This document shows, in pieces, positions 1 to 10,801 of a DNA stretch of 64,000 nucleotides. The DNA lies in NCBI GenBank assembly GCA_033296885.1, contig MU864017.1, positions 20,769 through 84,768 on the forward strand, written 5' to 3'. The stretch is from Triangularia verruculosa. Lineage: Eukaryota > Ascomycota > Sordariomycetes > Sordariales > Podosporaceae. Numbering within the stretch: the stretch's first letter is position 1; the number at the start of each line of letters is the position of its first letter. The translations under genes and the position numbers were made by a program. Under the pieces are notes generated by a model. The model was not told the DNA's origin, ran no database searches, and saw nothing but the letters and a program-made list of their open reading frames with translations.

Positions 1-1041
1 ATCTGCTGACCGTGGTCGCTCATTTTCGAAATGCTCATGTCGAGAAAACGATGGCTTGTCCGTCGCAGCGGAGTGGTGCTCGGCGGGCTCCTCTCTAATC
101 CCAGTCCATCTAATAGATGGCGAGGGAATCTCAATTCGAAGAGGTGTTCGTCGATTACTTGGTGGTGGTGCCAGATTCCTTCCAGAAGATGAGTTGGGTG
201 ACGTAAGCCCGTTGCGCCCAGTATCCTCGTCACTTGAGGCTGATGACCCCTTAGATCCCAGAATGCTACCCATGACAGAGTCCACCACAGACAAACTCAT
301 ACTCCTTCTGACGACTTTCCGCTTCTTGATCTCAATGAGTCTGATGGTCATATCAACCTCGTTGGTAGCCGGTTGCAGAAAAGCCGTCTCCTTATCCAGC
401 AGGTCCGCCGCTCTCATTGCTCTGATTACAGGGTCTTCGAAAGGGTTGTGGCTTTTGTCCTGAACAAACACCGTCTCTTTTGGCGAAGGTCCATCTGACG
501 TGTCCTTTCTGAGACGCAACGGTCGTGGGACTAGAGTGGCGGATCTGGGGCTAGCAATAACCTTGACTTTCCCAAGTGCCGCTATCGATGAACCGAGATT
601 CTTGGCGACTTGTGAGCGACGAGAGGCTTCTCTAGCAAGGTGAGCAGCACCTTTGCTGGCTAGTTGGCAAAACATCAGATCAGCCTCCTCGACATTGCCA
701 TTGGTTTGGTGTCTGCTGATGGCTGAGAGGCAAAGAGCATGTGCTCCGACTGTGCCTCCATGCGTGAAAACAATTCGTCCTTCCTCGGCTGTCGACTTTT
801 GCAAAAACTCCAGGGCTTCAGCATGTCGTTTTTGGGCGGCCAAGTGTACCCTGTGAATCAGTTGAGTAACATCTTGGACTTCGTCCTTCTTGACATCTCC
901 CAGGTAATCTTGAAGGGCGGGTAGGATAAGAATCTGAGGGGAGGCGGGAAGAAGGCGCAGCTGAGTCGCTACCAATTTTGCTGGACCTTCCAATGCCACC
1001 AGACGCCCATTCAGCTCCGGCAAGGCTGGCAACTCTGCCAT
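1..1041 (-). CDS. Hypothetical protein, 3' end cut by window edge
   Basis: An uninterrupted reading frame of 347 codons runs from an ATG at 1041 (context CAAAATGGC, good for a fungal start) to the left edge without a stop, so the C-terminus is missing. The protein starts MAELPALPELNGRLVALEG. The first 170 residues look helical, with a patch (about residues 60-130) rich in Leu, Ala and Gln; residues about 215-260 are basic (KKRKVVRR) and the last 80 residues are Ser/Pro-rich and probably disordered. I see no signal peptide, membrane segment or catalytic motif. I do not recognise the family. Codon choice resembles that of the neighbouring genes and no intron is needed. The gene is transcribed away from a 2.2-kb spacer. 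It is probably real because a 347-codon open frame with consistent composition is unlikely by chance; no function is proposed. Confidence 0.7.
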   Translation of the reverse strand, partial: MAELPALPELNGRLVALEGPAKLVATQLRLLPASPQILILPALQDYLGDVKKDEVQDVTQLIHRVHLAAQKRHAEALEFLQKSTAEEGRIVFTHGGTVGAHALCLSAISRHQTNGNVEEADLMFCQLASKGAAHLAREASRRSQVAKNLGSSIAALGKVKVIASPRSATLVPRPLRLRKDTSDGPSPKETVFVQDKSHNPFEDPVIRAMRAADLLDKETAFLQPATNEVDMTIRLIEIKKRKVVRRSMSLSVVDSVMGSILGSKGSSASSDEDTGRNGLTSPNSSSGRNLAPPPSNRRTPLRIEIPSPSIRWTGIREEPAEHHSAATDKPSFSRHEHFENERPRSAD

Positions 1042-3201
1042 TTTGGAGTTGAAAATATTTTCCCCAGGTAGTCGCAGTGAATTGTGTTGTGTGTACTGGC
1101 GATGGTTGCAACGACTTGGCTTATCAGCATGCCATGCTCACTAGGGAATAGGCAACAGCAGGTCGAAAAAGGTCCTCGTTAGTCGTAATAGTCGGTTTAT
1201 ATCTGTGATGCAGCCCAGATCCTGCCGTGTGCCCAACAGCCAACAATGATGTCGCTTAACAGCCAGTGGCTTGTGAAGAAGAAAATCAGAAAAGATCAGG
1301 CTCGGGCATTGCAAATGCGCCAGAGTAATAAAGTGTTGTAAAAGAGGAAAAGAGCACGAGAACAGGAGGGGGTGGCTTGCTCTTGAAAAAAAAGATTGGG
1401 TCAAAATTGGCCAGTTCGCAGAGCAAGAGCAAGCGGGCCAGAGTCTGGGTAACACCGCCGGCTGATGTAGGGTCTGGCTCCCCAGCTTCTAAAGAGTTAA
1501 GAAAGAATTTGGGGGTTTGCCAGCTTGCAAGCACCAGTGCCGCTTTGTTGCGCCTTGCAAACGGAGGCCCGGAGGAGAAACATGAACCTGAGTGGTCGTG
1601 GATTCTGAAAAGACAACAGAGGAAGGAAGGAACTGAACCTGTTTACCCAACCAGTTCAAGACCAAGTTCGGTGAAGCTAATATCCATACCAGGGAAAAAC
1701 AAGTAACATCAAGCATGGAGGATCATTCCGAGTGCCAGTGAATCTGACAGACATCTCTTCGAAGACTCGCTTCCATTGCACCACATACGGTGGCCCACGG
1801 TGGTCCGGAGAGTACCACCCTCTCCTCCTCCCGCCGAGCGTAAACGAACACGTCTTCCGGCCTTCGGAACCTAGCCGGGTGCCAGCATGAGGATTGACAC
1901 GGGCGTGATTGGCCGTTGGACTACGAAACACATTAACAATGTTGTGTGAGGGATTCAAACCTTGTTGGGGCGGGTCTCCGTAAGCGCCTCTTGCACACCA
2001 ATTCATCGTCAGACGGCCAAGGGACAGCCAGGAACAGCCCGTGAGAGGAGGATGTCGTGGTGAGGGACAATGCAACGCCACTACCATGCTTCTCTGCTCC
2101 TGCTGTCTGCTGCTGGGTGCTGCATGTGCTTTGTCAGACGGGAGAAAGGGGGCAAGATCAGCTCAGTTCAGAACAGCATGCAAGATCACCACATGCGTGG
2201 TGTCTTGTCTTCTGTCTTGTGTCGATGTGTGGACGGCTTGATGAGGTGTCGAACATGAGGGGAAACATTGGCTAGTTCCATGCAGGGATTGACTGAAAAA
2301 GCGGAGAATTCCAGAGCGTTGTTGCTCCAGGGCTGACCCGCCGTGAGATAGCGCTTCTGGGCAATCCCGATCCGGGGATGGGCCCTCCATCTTGTATTCT
2401 CTTCCCAACTTCCATCTGACAGTGGTTCGCCAATCGCTGGAGAGATCTGGGCTGTCAAAAACACTCAGACCTCCATCTTACCATGGTACCCAAAGAGGGG
2501 CCCTAGATGACTCTTCTGGCTGTTCCGAGGCAATGGCAAACGGCAGTTTATTTTACTGACAGCTCTCTACCTGTATCCTTGCCTTTTCCGGGGGCGTTGT
2601 TGACTCTAGTCTCTCTACGCCGTAACAACTGCCGACAAGGCTCTGGGGGCTATATCCAATGCAACTCCATCTCATCTTCGATCCTGGACTGGCTTCAGCC
2701 ATCTGTCTCTGACTCGGCCGGTTCTACCTATCGGTCGTTGATTAATCTGAAGACTACCGCTTGCCACTCCCATATCACGCATACTACATGCAAGTGCTCC
2801 AAAACACACCTGTGGTGGCGCCAATATTCCTGACTTTCGGCCATTTCCGGGAATATGGATGGTAAGCCTCGAGAGAAGTTCAAGATGACTTGAAACTTCA
2901 TTATTACCAGCCACTTCGCATGCGCTTCCGTTCGTCTCGAATATCACGCCTCTAGGCAGCCTCCCGTCAAGCTGAGCGGAAACATGCAGTTCACGCTCAG
3001 TCCTTGCAATCACGCGCAATCAAACCCGGTGGCGTCCAGGAACCACGTGTGGAACGATGGGAACACTGAAACAACAGGTCTAGAAGCCGGCTCAATCTTC
3101 TGGAGCGCCCACAGAGCACGCAGACGCCGGAACACAGTGCCTAGGGCCCAACGATACGAATAACAAACCGGGGTGGCGTGCCCAAATCTAGCTCTGAGGT
3201 T
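1042..3201. other. Intergenic spacer, no supported gene
   Basis: A 2.16-kb stretch between the starts of the left-edge gene and the 3' end of the WD40 gene. Short open frames occur on both strands (the longest is 136 codons on the minus strand at 1677-2087), but none has splice partners, family similarity or a sensible composition. It presumably holds the promoter and leader of the left-edge gene and the 3' UTR of the WD40 gene. Confidence 0.6.
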
Positions 3202-4546
3202 TTACAATTCATCGTCATCCTCCATCAACGCAGCGAGCTCTGCTTCCTCCTCTGCACTCAGCAGACCCTCGGGTTTGGTTTCCTCCTTCTTTTCCTCCGC
3301 GACAGGCTTCTTCTGCTCCTCAACCAGAGCATTCAGGCCTGGCTTGTCCAAGGGCCAGACCCGAACAGTGCCGTCGATGCTAACACTGCAGAGTTTTTCA
3401 GCTGACCCGCTGGCATCCCTGAGGAGCACCAGTTCGGTGACTTCATCATAGTGCCCCAGAAGAGAGCAGTACAGTTTCCCCGTCACCCGATCCCAGAACT
3501 TGATATCCTCGTCTCTCCCAGCTGTAATCACCCATTGGTCCGTGACAGCCACAGCACGGACATGATCTCCGTGGTGGAAACTGTCCTCGCAGGTAAAGTT
3601 CTTTATCCTCGACAAGCACTTGGCCGTGCCGTCCCCGCTCGACGTCCACAAGTCGACCTCGTCCCCGTCGTGGTCGAGTACGAGTTTGTAGACGGTTGTT
3701 TCGTGCTCCAAAATTGTCCGCCGTTCCGTGCCGGGTGCATTAGGCAGTTCCTCGACCACCTGCTCCCAGCCGTCGGTCCGAATCTTCCACCGTCGAATAT
3801 GCGGGTCACTACTCGCACTGATGAGAGAGATTTCGTTTTCGGTAGAGGCTGCATGATCGACCACTAGGTCTTGGATGCTGAGCATGTTGAGGACATCGTC
3901 TTTGAGTGTGTGGAGCCGAGCTCCGGAGACGACATCCCAGACAATGATCTTCTTGTCGGCGCCACCACTGATCAGAATGTCTTTGCCTTCGAGCTTGGCA
4001 CACACGACTGCTTTGACAAAGTCTGCATGGCCGGCGTACTTCTTCCCTGGGGTCTTGGAGCTGAGGTCCCAAGACCAGACCGATTTATCCCAAGCACCTG
4101 CAAAGACGGTACCGTTATTCGGGCCTCCAACAGTGACACAACTGACTGGTGTTGTTGAGCCACGATACACTGTTTTGGTGTTCTCGGGATCCTGTTCATA
4201 TCAGAACATGCCGTGATAAGCTGAAGTTTTTCGTAGAGCCCAGTCACTTACATTAAAGTCTACCCTCCTCACAGCTCCTGCAGACTCGGCAACTAAGACA
4301 GCAGATGACGGGGATCTGGGATCAAGCACAGCTGCGAGGATCTTGGACTTTAAGATGATGGGGCTGCCGTATATGTTGCCGGACTTGGCCGCCCTTCTCT
4401 GCCTGGTGGCTTGCTCGGCACTATCAAATGTATCAGCAACTTTGTTTAAACAATATATAGGGGCTCCTATCAGATTCGATAACTCACTCTGTCTCGAAAA
4501 AGTGACCTGGATCCGAAGACTGCATCTTGACTGCGGGTGTCGACAT
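3202..4546 (-). CDS. WD40-repeat protein with acidic C-terminal tail
   Basis: Three exons, 4546-4488, 4420-4252 and 4191-3202, give 405 residues starting MSTPAVKMQSSDPGHFFETD. Donors are GTGAGT and GTAAGT, and codon phase is kept at both joins. Residues about 50-370 form a WD40 propeller: visible blades include AGAWDKSVWSWDL, SGGADKKIIVWDV, SASSDPHIRRWK, TAGRDEDIKFWDR and SVSIDGTVRVWPL. The tail after about residue 375 is charged (EEKKEETKPEG) and ends in an acidic helix (EEEAELAALMEDDDEL). WD40 proteins are scaffolds; the partner cannot be read from sequence, so no specific function is assigned. The gene diverges from CTF4, another WD40 protein, across 424 bp, but the two propellers look too different to be recent duplicates. 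Start choice: this ATG opens the only upstream exon that joins in frame. Confidence 0.85.
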
Positions 4547-4970
4547 CGGACTGAGAAAAGGCAAAGAAGTGTCAAACAGCCTTCGACTTATAGAAACCCC
4601 AAAAAGTAGCTGCCTGGAAACCCAAGAGATGTATTCTGCTGCCTTCAGTTCATGATAGTGTAATCAGTGTTCACAGTGGATCAGTGTATGCCCGACAGAA
4701 GGGGATGGAAATGCCAGGCGGTGACAGCTGACAGTAGTGCTGCGTGGTGTAAGTGGGAACACGGGCCAATCGAGGCGGGGCACGACAGCGACGCGACCGC
4801 TAAATTGAAACGCGGTGAGACGCGTCTCCTTTTCAGTGGATGTTCCTTTGGCGGGCGGCGCAACTGCAACAGCAGCCCAAACATCCCCGTAAGTCGGATA
4901 TTTACAGGGGGACTGCTACACTCAACACCACGACGACAATAGAACGAATTGACTCGAGGGAAACACCACA
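4547..4970. promoter_or_regulatory. Bidirectional promoter, WD40 gene / CTF4
   Basis: This 424-bp interval separates the divergent start codons of the WD40 gene and CTF4 and must carry both promoters. It contains a CCAAT at 4766-4770 and a group of ACGCG motifs described separately. No reading frame of note. Confidence 0.7.
4791..4825. promoter_or_regulatory. MluI cell-cycle box cluster upstream of CTF4
   Basis: A perfect palindromic ACGCGT lies at 4820-4825, 146 bp before the CTF4 ATG, with related ACGCGA at 4791-4796 and AACGCGG around 4809-4815. In yeasts ACGCGT (MCB) is bound by MBF and drives G1/S expression of replication genes. That this site works here is inference from the motif and from the replication role of CTF4. 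Confidence 0.5.
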
Positions 4971-7659
4971 ATGGCGTCGGTCATCGCATCCCGGCCAAGG
5001 GCTCGCCCAGCCCATACCTCGGGCACTACAAAATGCGCCTACACTCCTGATGGAACAAAGCTCGTCACTGTCGGTTCCAACAACACCATCCGTGTGTACA
5101 AGACAGGTTCAGACGGCGAACCTGACAATGTGGACGACTGCCAGGAACAAAATGTTGCCGTGTCAACAAGTAACAAGTTCTTCGTTGCTGGCTCTGAAGA
5201 TGGCACCCTCGCCTACTACTCGCTCGAGACCAACATGTTTGACCGTCTCCTGACACGTACAAGTCTGCCAGTTCGCGATGTCGCCCTCTCTCCAGACGAC
5301 AAGTGGTGTGCCGTCGCCAGTGACGAGCTCACGGTCAAGCTGGTCAATATGGAGGATACTACCAACCTGCTCACATTGAAGGAGCATGGAGAGCAGACGA
5401 AGCACATCTCGTTCGACCCCAAGGGCACCATGCTTGCGGCCTCATGCACCAATGGCATCATCTACATCTACTCTCTTACGGCCGACCACCCGGAGCTTAT
5501 CCGGAAGGTGGACGGTGTTATCGGGAGAGTCCAAACCGATTCTGAAGCTTCGACCAAGGTGGTCTGGCACCCTGATGGTCGCGCCTTTGCCGTCCCTACG
5601 CCCACAAGAGATATTCAGGTTGTGTCCAAGAATGACTGGGAAAAGCAACGGGTATTTACCAACGGACACGAAGGAGATATTACAGCCTTGGCTTGGTCCC
5701 CGAACGGAGCGCTACTCGCCTCAGCCGGCAAAGACAGAAAGCTGCTGATTTGGTCCACCAAAGACCAGAGCGTGGTCGCCAGATATGAATACCCGAACGT
5801 CATCGACATCGCTTGGCACCCAACCAAGAACTTGGCCTCTTTTACTACCTCTAATGGAGAAGTGTTTATCAGTCCAGAGTTCGTGTCCGAGCAATTTGCC
5901 TCTATGCTCACGCTCCCCCGGCAACCAGCCCCTTTTATCCACGACCCCCTTGCCGGAATTTCGAATGGCCTCAACAAGCAACCTCTTCCTACCCGTCCTC
6001 GAGCAGGTACACCAGATAGCTTCGACGATCTTCTCGATGACGACCTTGACGCTGTAGACGAGGATGACTTTGTAGTAGACGACGACGGCGCGGGCTATGC
6101 GCTCAACGCCGGTCGTAAACGTCCTGCTGATGACACAACCGACGGACAGCCACCTTCCAAGCGTGGCAATTATTCTTACCAACTACAGCACCATCCCCCT
6201 TTCCAACCGGGGTCTACCCCCTGGCGCGGCAACAGAAAGTACCTCTGCCTCAACCTAATAGGTTTCATCTGGACAGTCGACCAAGACTCCCACCACACCG
6301 TCACGGTAGAATTCTACGATCACCAGTTCCACCGTGACTTCCACTTCACCGACACCTTCCTCTACGACCAGGCCTGCCTCACCGAGACTGGCTCCCTCTT
6401 CTCCTGCCCACCAAAGGAAGATGCCCCAGCGGTGGTATTCTACCGTCCTCACGAAACCTGGACGCAAAGAAACGATTGGCGGATCTCTCTTCCCAAGGGT
6501 GAAGCCGTGCTGGCCATGGCCCTAGGAGAGAACTTCATCACCGTCACCACAACAGCCAACTACGTCAGGGTATACACCCTCTTTGGCATCCCCTACCGAA
6601 TCTACCGACCCAAATCCACCCCCGTGGTCACCTGCGCAGGGTGGAACGACTACATCATGACCATCGGCAACGGTCCAGTCGGCGCAGACGGCATGTCCAA
6701 ACTCCTCTACTCAATCTACAACATCAAACGCGACGAAATCTGCCAAAACGAAGACATCGTCGCCTTACCCGAAGGCGCCTCCGTCAAATCCGTCTTCTTT
6801 TCCGATCAAGGCGTAAGCCCCGCTTTTTTATTCCCCCCTTCCCCCCCAATACTAACAACCCTCCCCATAGGACCCCTGCATATACGACACCACCGGCACC
6901 CTCCTCACCCTCCTCCACTGGCGCCGTCCCTCCCGCGCATACTGGGTCCCCCTCCTAGACACAACCCTCCTCCCCCGCCTCGCCTCGGGCCGCAAGAACG
7001 AATCCTACTTCCCCATCGCGGTGGCAGACAACAAGTTCCACTGCATCATCCTCAAAGGCGGGGATCAACACCCTTACTTTCCCCGGCCTCTACTCTCCGA
7101 ATTTGGGTTCTCCATCCCCCTCTCCGGTCCGCCAAAACCGAAGTCAAAGTCAAAGAAAAAGAAGCAAGACGACGACGACGACGACATGATGATTGACAAC
7201 AACCCCTCTGAGTCGGAAGAAGAAGAAGAAGGGGACGAAGGGGGTGAAAGCAAGGAAGCAAAACCCCTAATCCAAAACTTTTTGCTCAAGTCGATCCAGT
7301 CGTCTCAGCTAGACGATTTGCTCGAGGCGACGCAGTCGACCGCCTCGCAGCGCGCGCTGCAGTCGAGGCTCGCGCTCGAGATTGACAAGTCGCTGCTTCA
7401 GCTGCTGGCGGTGGAGTGCAGGGAGGGCGGGGAGGAGCGGGGGATGAGGGCGCTGGAGGTGGTCAAGCTGATGAGGGATACCTCTGGAAAAATGATGGAG
7501 GCGGCGGGCAAGATTGCCGAGAGGTACGGCAGGACGATGCTGGGGGAGAAGATTAGGGAGCTGGGGGAGGAGAGGTTGGCGGGCAAGGTTAGGAGTGGGA
7601 GGGATGGGAGGATGACGACAGGAAAGGGGTTTGGGAGTGGGGATGAGAGTGATTTTTGA
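4971..7659 (+). CDS. ctf4: Replisome adaptor Ctf4/Mcl1/SepB
   Basis: Exons 4971-6812 and 6871-7659, with a 58-nt GT-AG intron (donor GTAAGC, CTAAC branch point), give 876 residues. The N-terminal 310 residues form a WD40 propeller (blades such as AGSEDGTLAYYSL, WSPNGALLASAGKDRKLLIWS). An acidic linker around residues 345-375 is followed by the SepB-type second propeller (about 410-690, including LCLNLIGFIWTVDQD). After an acidic/Lys-rich spacer (KSKSKKKKQDDDDDDMM) comes a C-terminal helical bundle (about 755-850). This is the architecture of Ctf4 (budding yeast), Mcl1 (fission yeast) and SepB (Aspergillus), a trimeric hub that links the CMG helicase to DNA polymerase alpha and supports sister-chromatid cohesion. 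Start context CACAATGGCG is good. The stop codon runs directly into a 24-nt A tract. Confidence is high from whole-length domain order. Confidence 0.93.
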
Positions 7660-7682
7660 AAAAAAAAAAAAAAAAAAAAAAA
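7659..7682. repeat. Poly-A tract at CTF4 stop codon
   Basis: Twenty-four consecutive A residues, the first being the last base of the CTF4 TGA stop, followed by five G. A homopolymer of this length is prone to slippage; it sits in the expected 3' UTR. Confidence 0.95.
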
Positions 7683-8704
7683 GGGGGTATGAAAGTAATG
7701 ATGGGTATTGCATTGGGTGGTTGAGATGTTTGAGTAGAAGCATGGTGTAAAGGATGTCGATTTCTGTGTTTTGGTAGTCTTATTCCTGGCCCAAACTTAA
7801 AGAGACACACTCCCCGTACTATGCAACCTGTCAATCCGTACTATGTGGGGCCACGTCAATGTAACTTTCGACGGCTTGGCGGTAATTTTGTATGGTAAAA
7901 TCCAGAATTCCAGTCCATTGCTTCATTGCCGTTCCTTCTCACCGTCACAACCAGCACTTCCAAGCACCACAGACCTCGCCGTCGTCAAAATTGAAGCCAT
8001 CGCCACTAGGCACCCTGGCTTACCTGTGGTCGATTGAAAGGTAGGTGGTAAGGAAGAAAGGCGGTGGTTTGGTTGAGGGTATTGTAGCTGCAGGTGGTAT
8101 AGAAGAAAGCGATAAATTACAATAAATAAAGGTGGGCCGAACGGTGGTCTTGGCTGTATTCTGTTGAAATGCGAAATGCAAAATGTTGACCTGTCTGCAG
8201 GGTTAGGGATTAGTATGGTAAAAGGTGGCCCCACATAGTACGGATTGACAAGTTGCATAGTACGGGGAGTATCTCTCAACTTAAAAGAGGCATAAAGGAT
8301 ATATTTGACACTGCTGACAGGTAATGCCATTAAAGTCGAAATATGCCCTTACATTACCTCCCTTTCATCCTTCTCCACATCAGAGGCCTTTCGAGTATCC
8401 TGATGGGCACTTCGACAATCTTTGTCGACCTTGCCACCAACATAGCAGGCCTTTCAAAATTCACATGGCACGCACTTGAACAGAAACAGAATGGCTTGAC
8501 CTGGCTCGATTGTTTGCGGAAACCGCATCTACTGGTGGGTATATCATGATATTTTGCCCTATCTCCCCGATATCTCCTTGCCTGTTACCGGCGAATTTTA
8601 GATGGGCAGCCGAAAAAGAACACCAACACCATGCGGGAAAACCGACGCAAACCTGAGCTCAGACCCTGTCATGCTTTTTTTGTCCTCACACGCAAGCGTG
8701 ACGC
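7660..8704. other. CTF4 / RPS8 convergent spacer
   Basis: A 1.05-kb spacer between two convergent genes. It contains the poly-A tract, the MITE-like element at 7809-8270, and about 430 bp on the right with no recognisable coding sequence. Part of it must be the 3' UTRs of CTF4 and RPS8. Confidence 0.6.
7809..8270. mobile_element. MITE-like element with 46-bp terminal inverted repeats
   Basis: The left arm (7809-7854, beginning ACTCCCCGTACTATGCAAC) and the right arm (8225-8270) are reverse complements over 46 bp with a single mismatch (7828 versus its partner). They enclose about 370 bp with no credible transposase frame, giving a 462-bp non-autonomous element. Similarity continues weakly a few bases outside each arm (GAGACAC against GAGAGAT), so the true ends may lie slightly further out. 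I could not identify a clean target-site duplication, and superfamily is unassigned. Each arm also has an internal near-repeat, CCGTACTATG occurring twice. The arms show no obvious RIP-type C-to-T decay, suggesting either a recent insertion or a size below the RIP threshold. Confidence 0.7.
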
Positions 8705-9705
8705 TTACTTGTGGTGGATCTTGCGCTGGTAGAAAGCCAGCTCCTCACCCTCGAGGATGTAGCCATCGGCACGGCCGGACTGGCCAGGGCGGGAAGCGAT
8801 GACAGCGTAGAGACGACCAGCCTCGAACTGCTTCTCAAGGGCGGGGTCGACCTTGCCACCGGCGGCGAAGCGGGCAGCCTGCTTCTTCTCGACAGACTTG
8901 GACTTCTTCACCTCCTCAATGACCTGACCCTGCTTCTGCTGGCGACGACGACCGAGGGGCTGGCCGTAGTGGGCCTCGTACCACTGACGGAAAGGAGCGG
9001 CATCGATCTGGACGACGGCAGACTTGGTCAGGGTGTTGGTACGGACAAGCTCGTTGTTGGAAGGGTGGTCTAGGAGTGGTCAGTATCCAGATCTCACGGA
9101 TTTTCTAGTATCTCCGGGAGAAACATACAGGCGACAACGATGACACGGGTCTTGCGGGTGGTACCCTCGGAAGCCCAGGCAAAGTTACCGGAGTCAAGAC
9201 GAAGGGCACGGTACTTGTGGTTGCCACCGCGGGTGCGGACGGTGTGGATGCGCTTGGCACCGATACGGGTGTTGGCGGGCTGGCGACCAAGCTCGAAGGC
9301 TCTCTTCTTCCCTGTTCGCTACTGTCAGAAATTGCTTTCATTCCTAGTGTGCGATAACAGGCTCAGAACGCGATGGGTTGCTAGTTCCTGCGACAGCTCA
9401 CGGACACCGTACCCCCCTTCCGCTCCTCTCGAAGCAAAAAAGGCAACCAGTGTGTGAACCACCACAGGAACCTCCATGCGGACCTTCGAGTGCCCCCAAA
9501 TGTCGAGGGGCAAATGTATAGTTATTAGGAAACGGGAGGAGGAAGTTAGGACATACGGTAGAAACTGCAGCACGAGATAAGTTAGCAACGACCGTCCTGG
9601 ATTCCAACAACTACCACCTCAAAATATAAAAGGGAAGGGGAGAACTTGCGCTCGCTTGGCACCGGTGTTGGAGCGCTTATGCCGAGAGTCACGAGAGATA
9701 CCCAT
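8705..9705 (-). CDS. rps8: 40S ribosomal protein eS8
   Basis: Four coding exons, 9705-9650, 9564-9557 (only 8 nt), 9311-9129 and 9069-8705, give exactly 203 residues, the usual eS8 length. The sequence opens MGISRDSRHKRS, passes through GRQPANTRIGAKRIHTVRTR and YHPSNNELVRTNTL, and closes YILEGEELAFYQRKIHHK, all hallmark eS8 segments. eS8 is a structural protein of the small ribosomal subunit body. Intron 1 has a GC donor (GCAAGT) and a CAG acceptor; only this choice yields the conserved GAKRAFYRKKRAFELG, because any GT donor nearby breaks the frame. The microexon TTTCTACC encodes the end of Ala, Phe, Tyr and the first base of Arg. A further intron probably interrupts the leader (9717-9909). 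Confidence 0.96.
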
Positions 9706-9716
9706 CTTGCCGGTTT

Positions 9717-9909
9717 CTGTTGTGAGGTCGGGTTAGCAAAAAAAGTTCTGATGCTGGTCGGTGGTGTGGATATTCGCGGCGGGAGTCGAAGATTGCCGAA
9801 AGCTGCAAAATTCTTCGAGATGTTGAGATCTTTCGAATCTACAGATATCGACTCTCGCGTTGATTCCGTCGGGCTGGTCGAGGGCAATGAGTGTCGTGGT
9901 GGTACTTAC
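9717..9909 (-). other. Probable 5' UTR intron of rps8
   Basis: On the minus strand a GTAAGT donor at 9909 and a CAACAG acceptor ending at 9717 bracket 193 nt; the acceptor lies 11 nt before the rps8 ATG. Leader introns are common in ribosomal protein genes. Inferred from splice signals only. Confidence 0.5.
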
Positions 9910-10801
9910 GTCGTTGGTCGTTGACTACTGAACGGTTGTGGAAAGGTCAGAGCAAGGCAACGATATGTTTTTGCAAACTGTGGGCGAAAAAAATCGGCGG
10001 CATTGTAGGGCCGGGTGTGTGCTGTGGAGCCCTAGAACTTAGAGCACGGGCCAGGTGCCTATTTGGTGGGGAGACAGTCCCACTTTGATTCTGGCCCTGC
10101 CAAGCCTGGAAGTGAAATGCCAAGATCCTTGTCAAATTTCATTCATCTGCCATGTATGAGGGTTGGGGTTGGCGATCTGGGTCTCTTGGAGGGAGCTCTC
10201 CATGGAACAGACCGTCCTGTCTACCATTCTCTGGTCATGAACACGAAGATATCACCGATGTACAATGTACATCCATTTCACTCGATAAATTCAATCACTC
10301 GTCTCCAGGTCACAACTGTTCGTTGGCCCTCCACAACGAGCCACAAAGAGAACATGAGGAAGCTTGTACATCACTGCCCATCAATCGAGATTATAGTCAG
10401 ACAATCGAACAATCAAACAGAGAGGACAGTTCTAGTGAATCATGATTTGGAAGCAAAGCATTCCAGTGTATTTCCCATCCTCCGCCGGGTCTTGACTCTG
10501 CGGTCTGAGCCATCATCTATGTAAGTGGTAGGTAAAATGTAACAAAAAAGCGGTCGTAAGTATGTACGTTGAATGTTAAAAGTCAACCCGATCGAATCTT
10601 CACCAAAATGTATCTGGGGCAACAAGAAAGCCCATAAGAAAAGAGAGAGGAGACAAACAGTCCTCATAGAAAAGAAAACATCCAGAAAAAACAATGGGGT
10701 ATCCGCGACATCTGCTCCTTGACGTCTTTTTCTTTTCTCATGCAAATCATCCAAAATCCGAAAAAAATCCCCAATCATATCAAACTATCTATCCACTCTC
10801 A
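9910..10801. other. Spacer between rps8 promoter and membrane-protein gene
   Basis: About 0.9 kb containing the rps8 promoter on its left and the 3' UTR of the next minus-strand gene on its right. Short frames are present but none is supported; I see no other feature. Confidence 0.55.

Noticed and set aside
1677..2087. 136-codon minus-strand frame in the first spacer
   Set aside because: No splice partners or family resemblance, and an unlikely Arg/Gly/Pro/Cys mix.
7660..7682. Poly-A tract as a retrotransposon or processed-gene tail
   Set aside because: CTF4 contains an intron and there are no flanking duplications, so a retrocopy origin is not supported.
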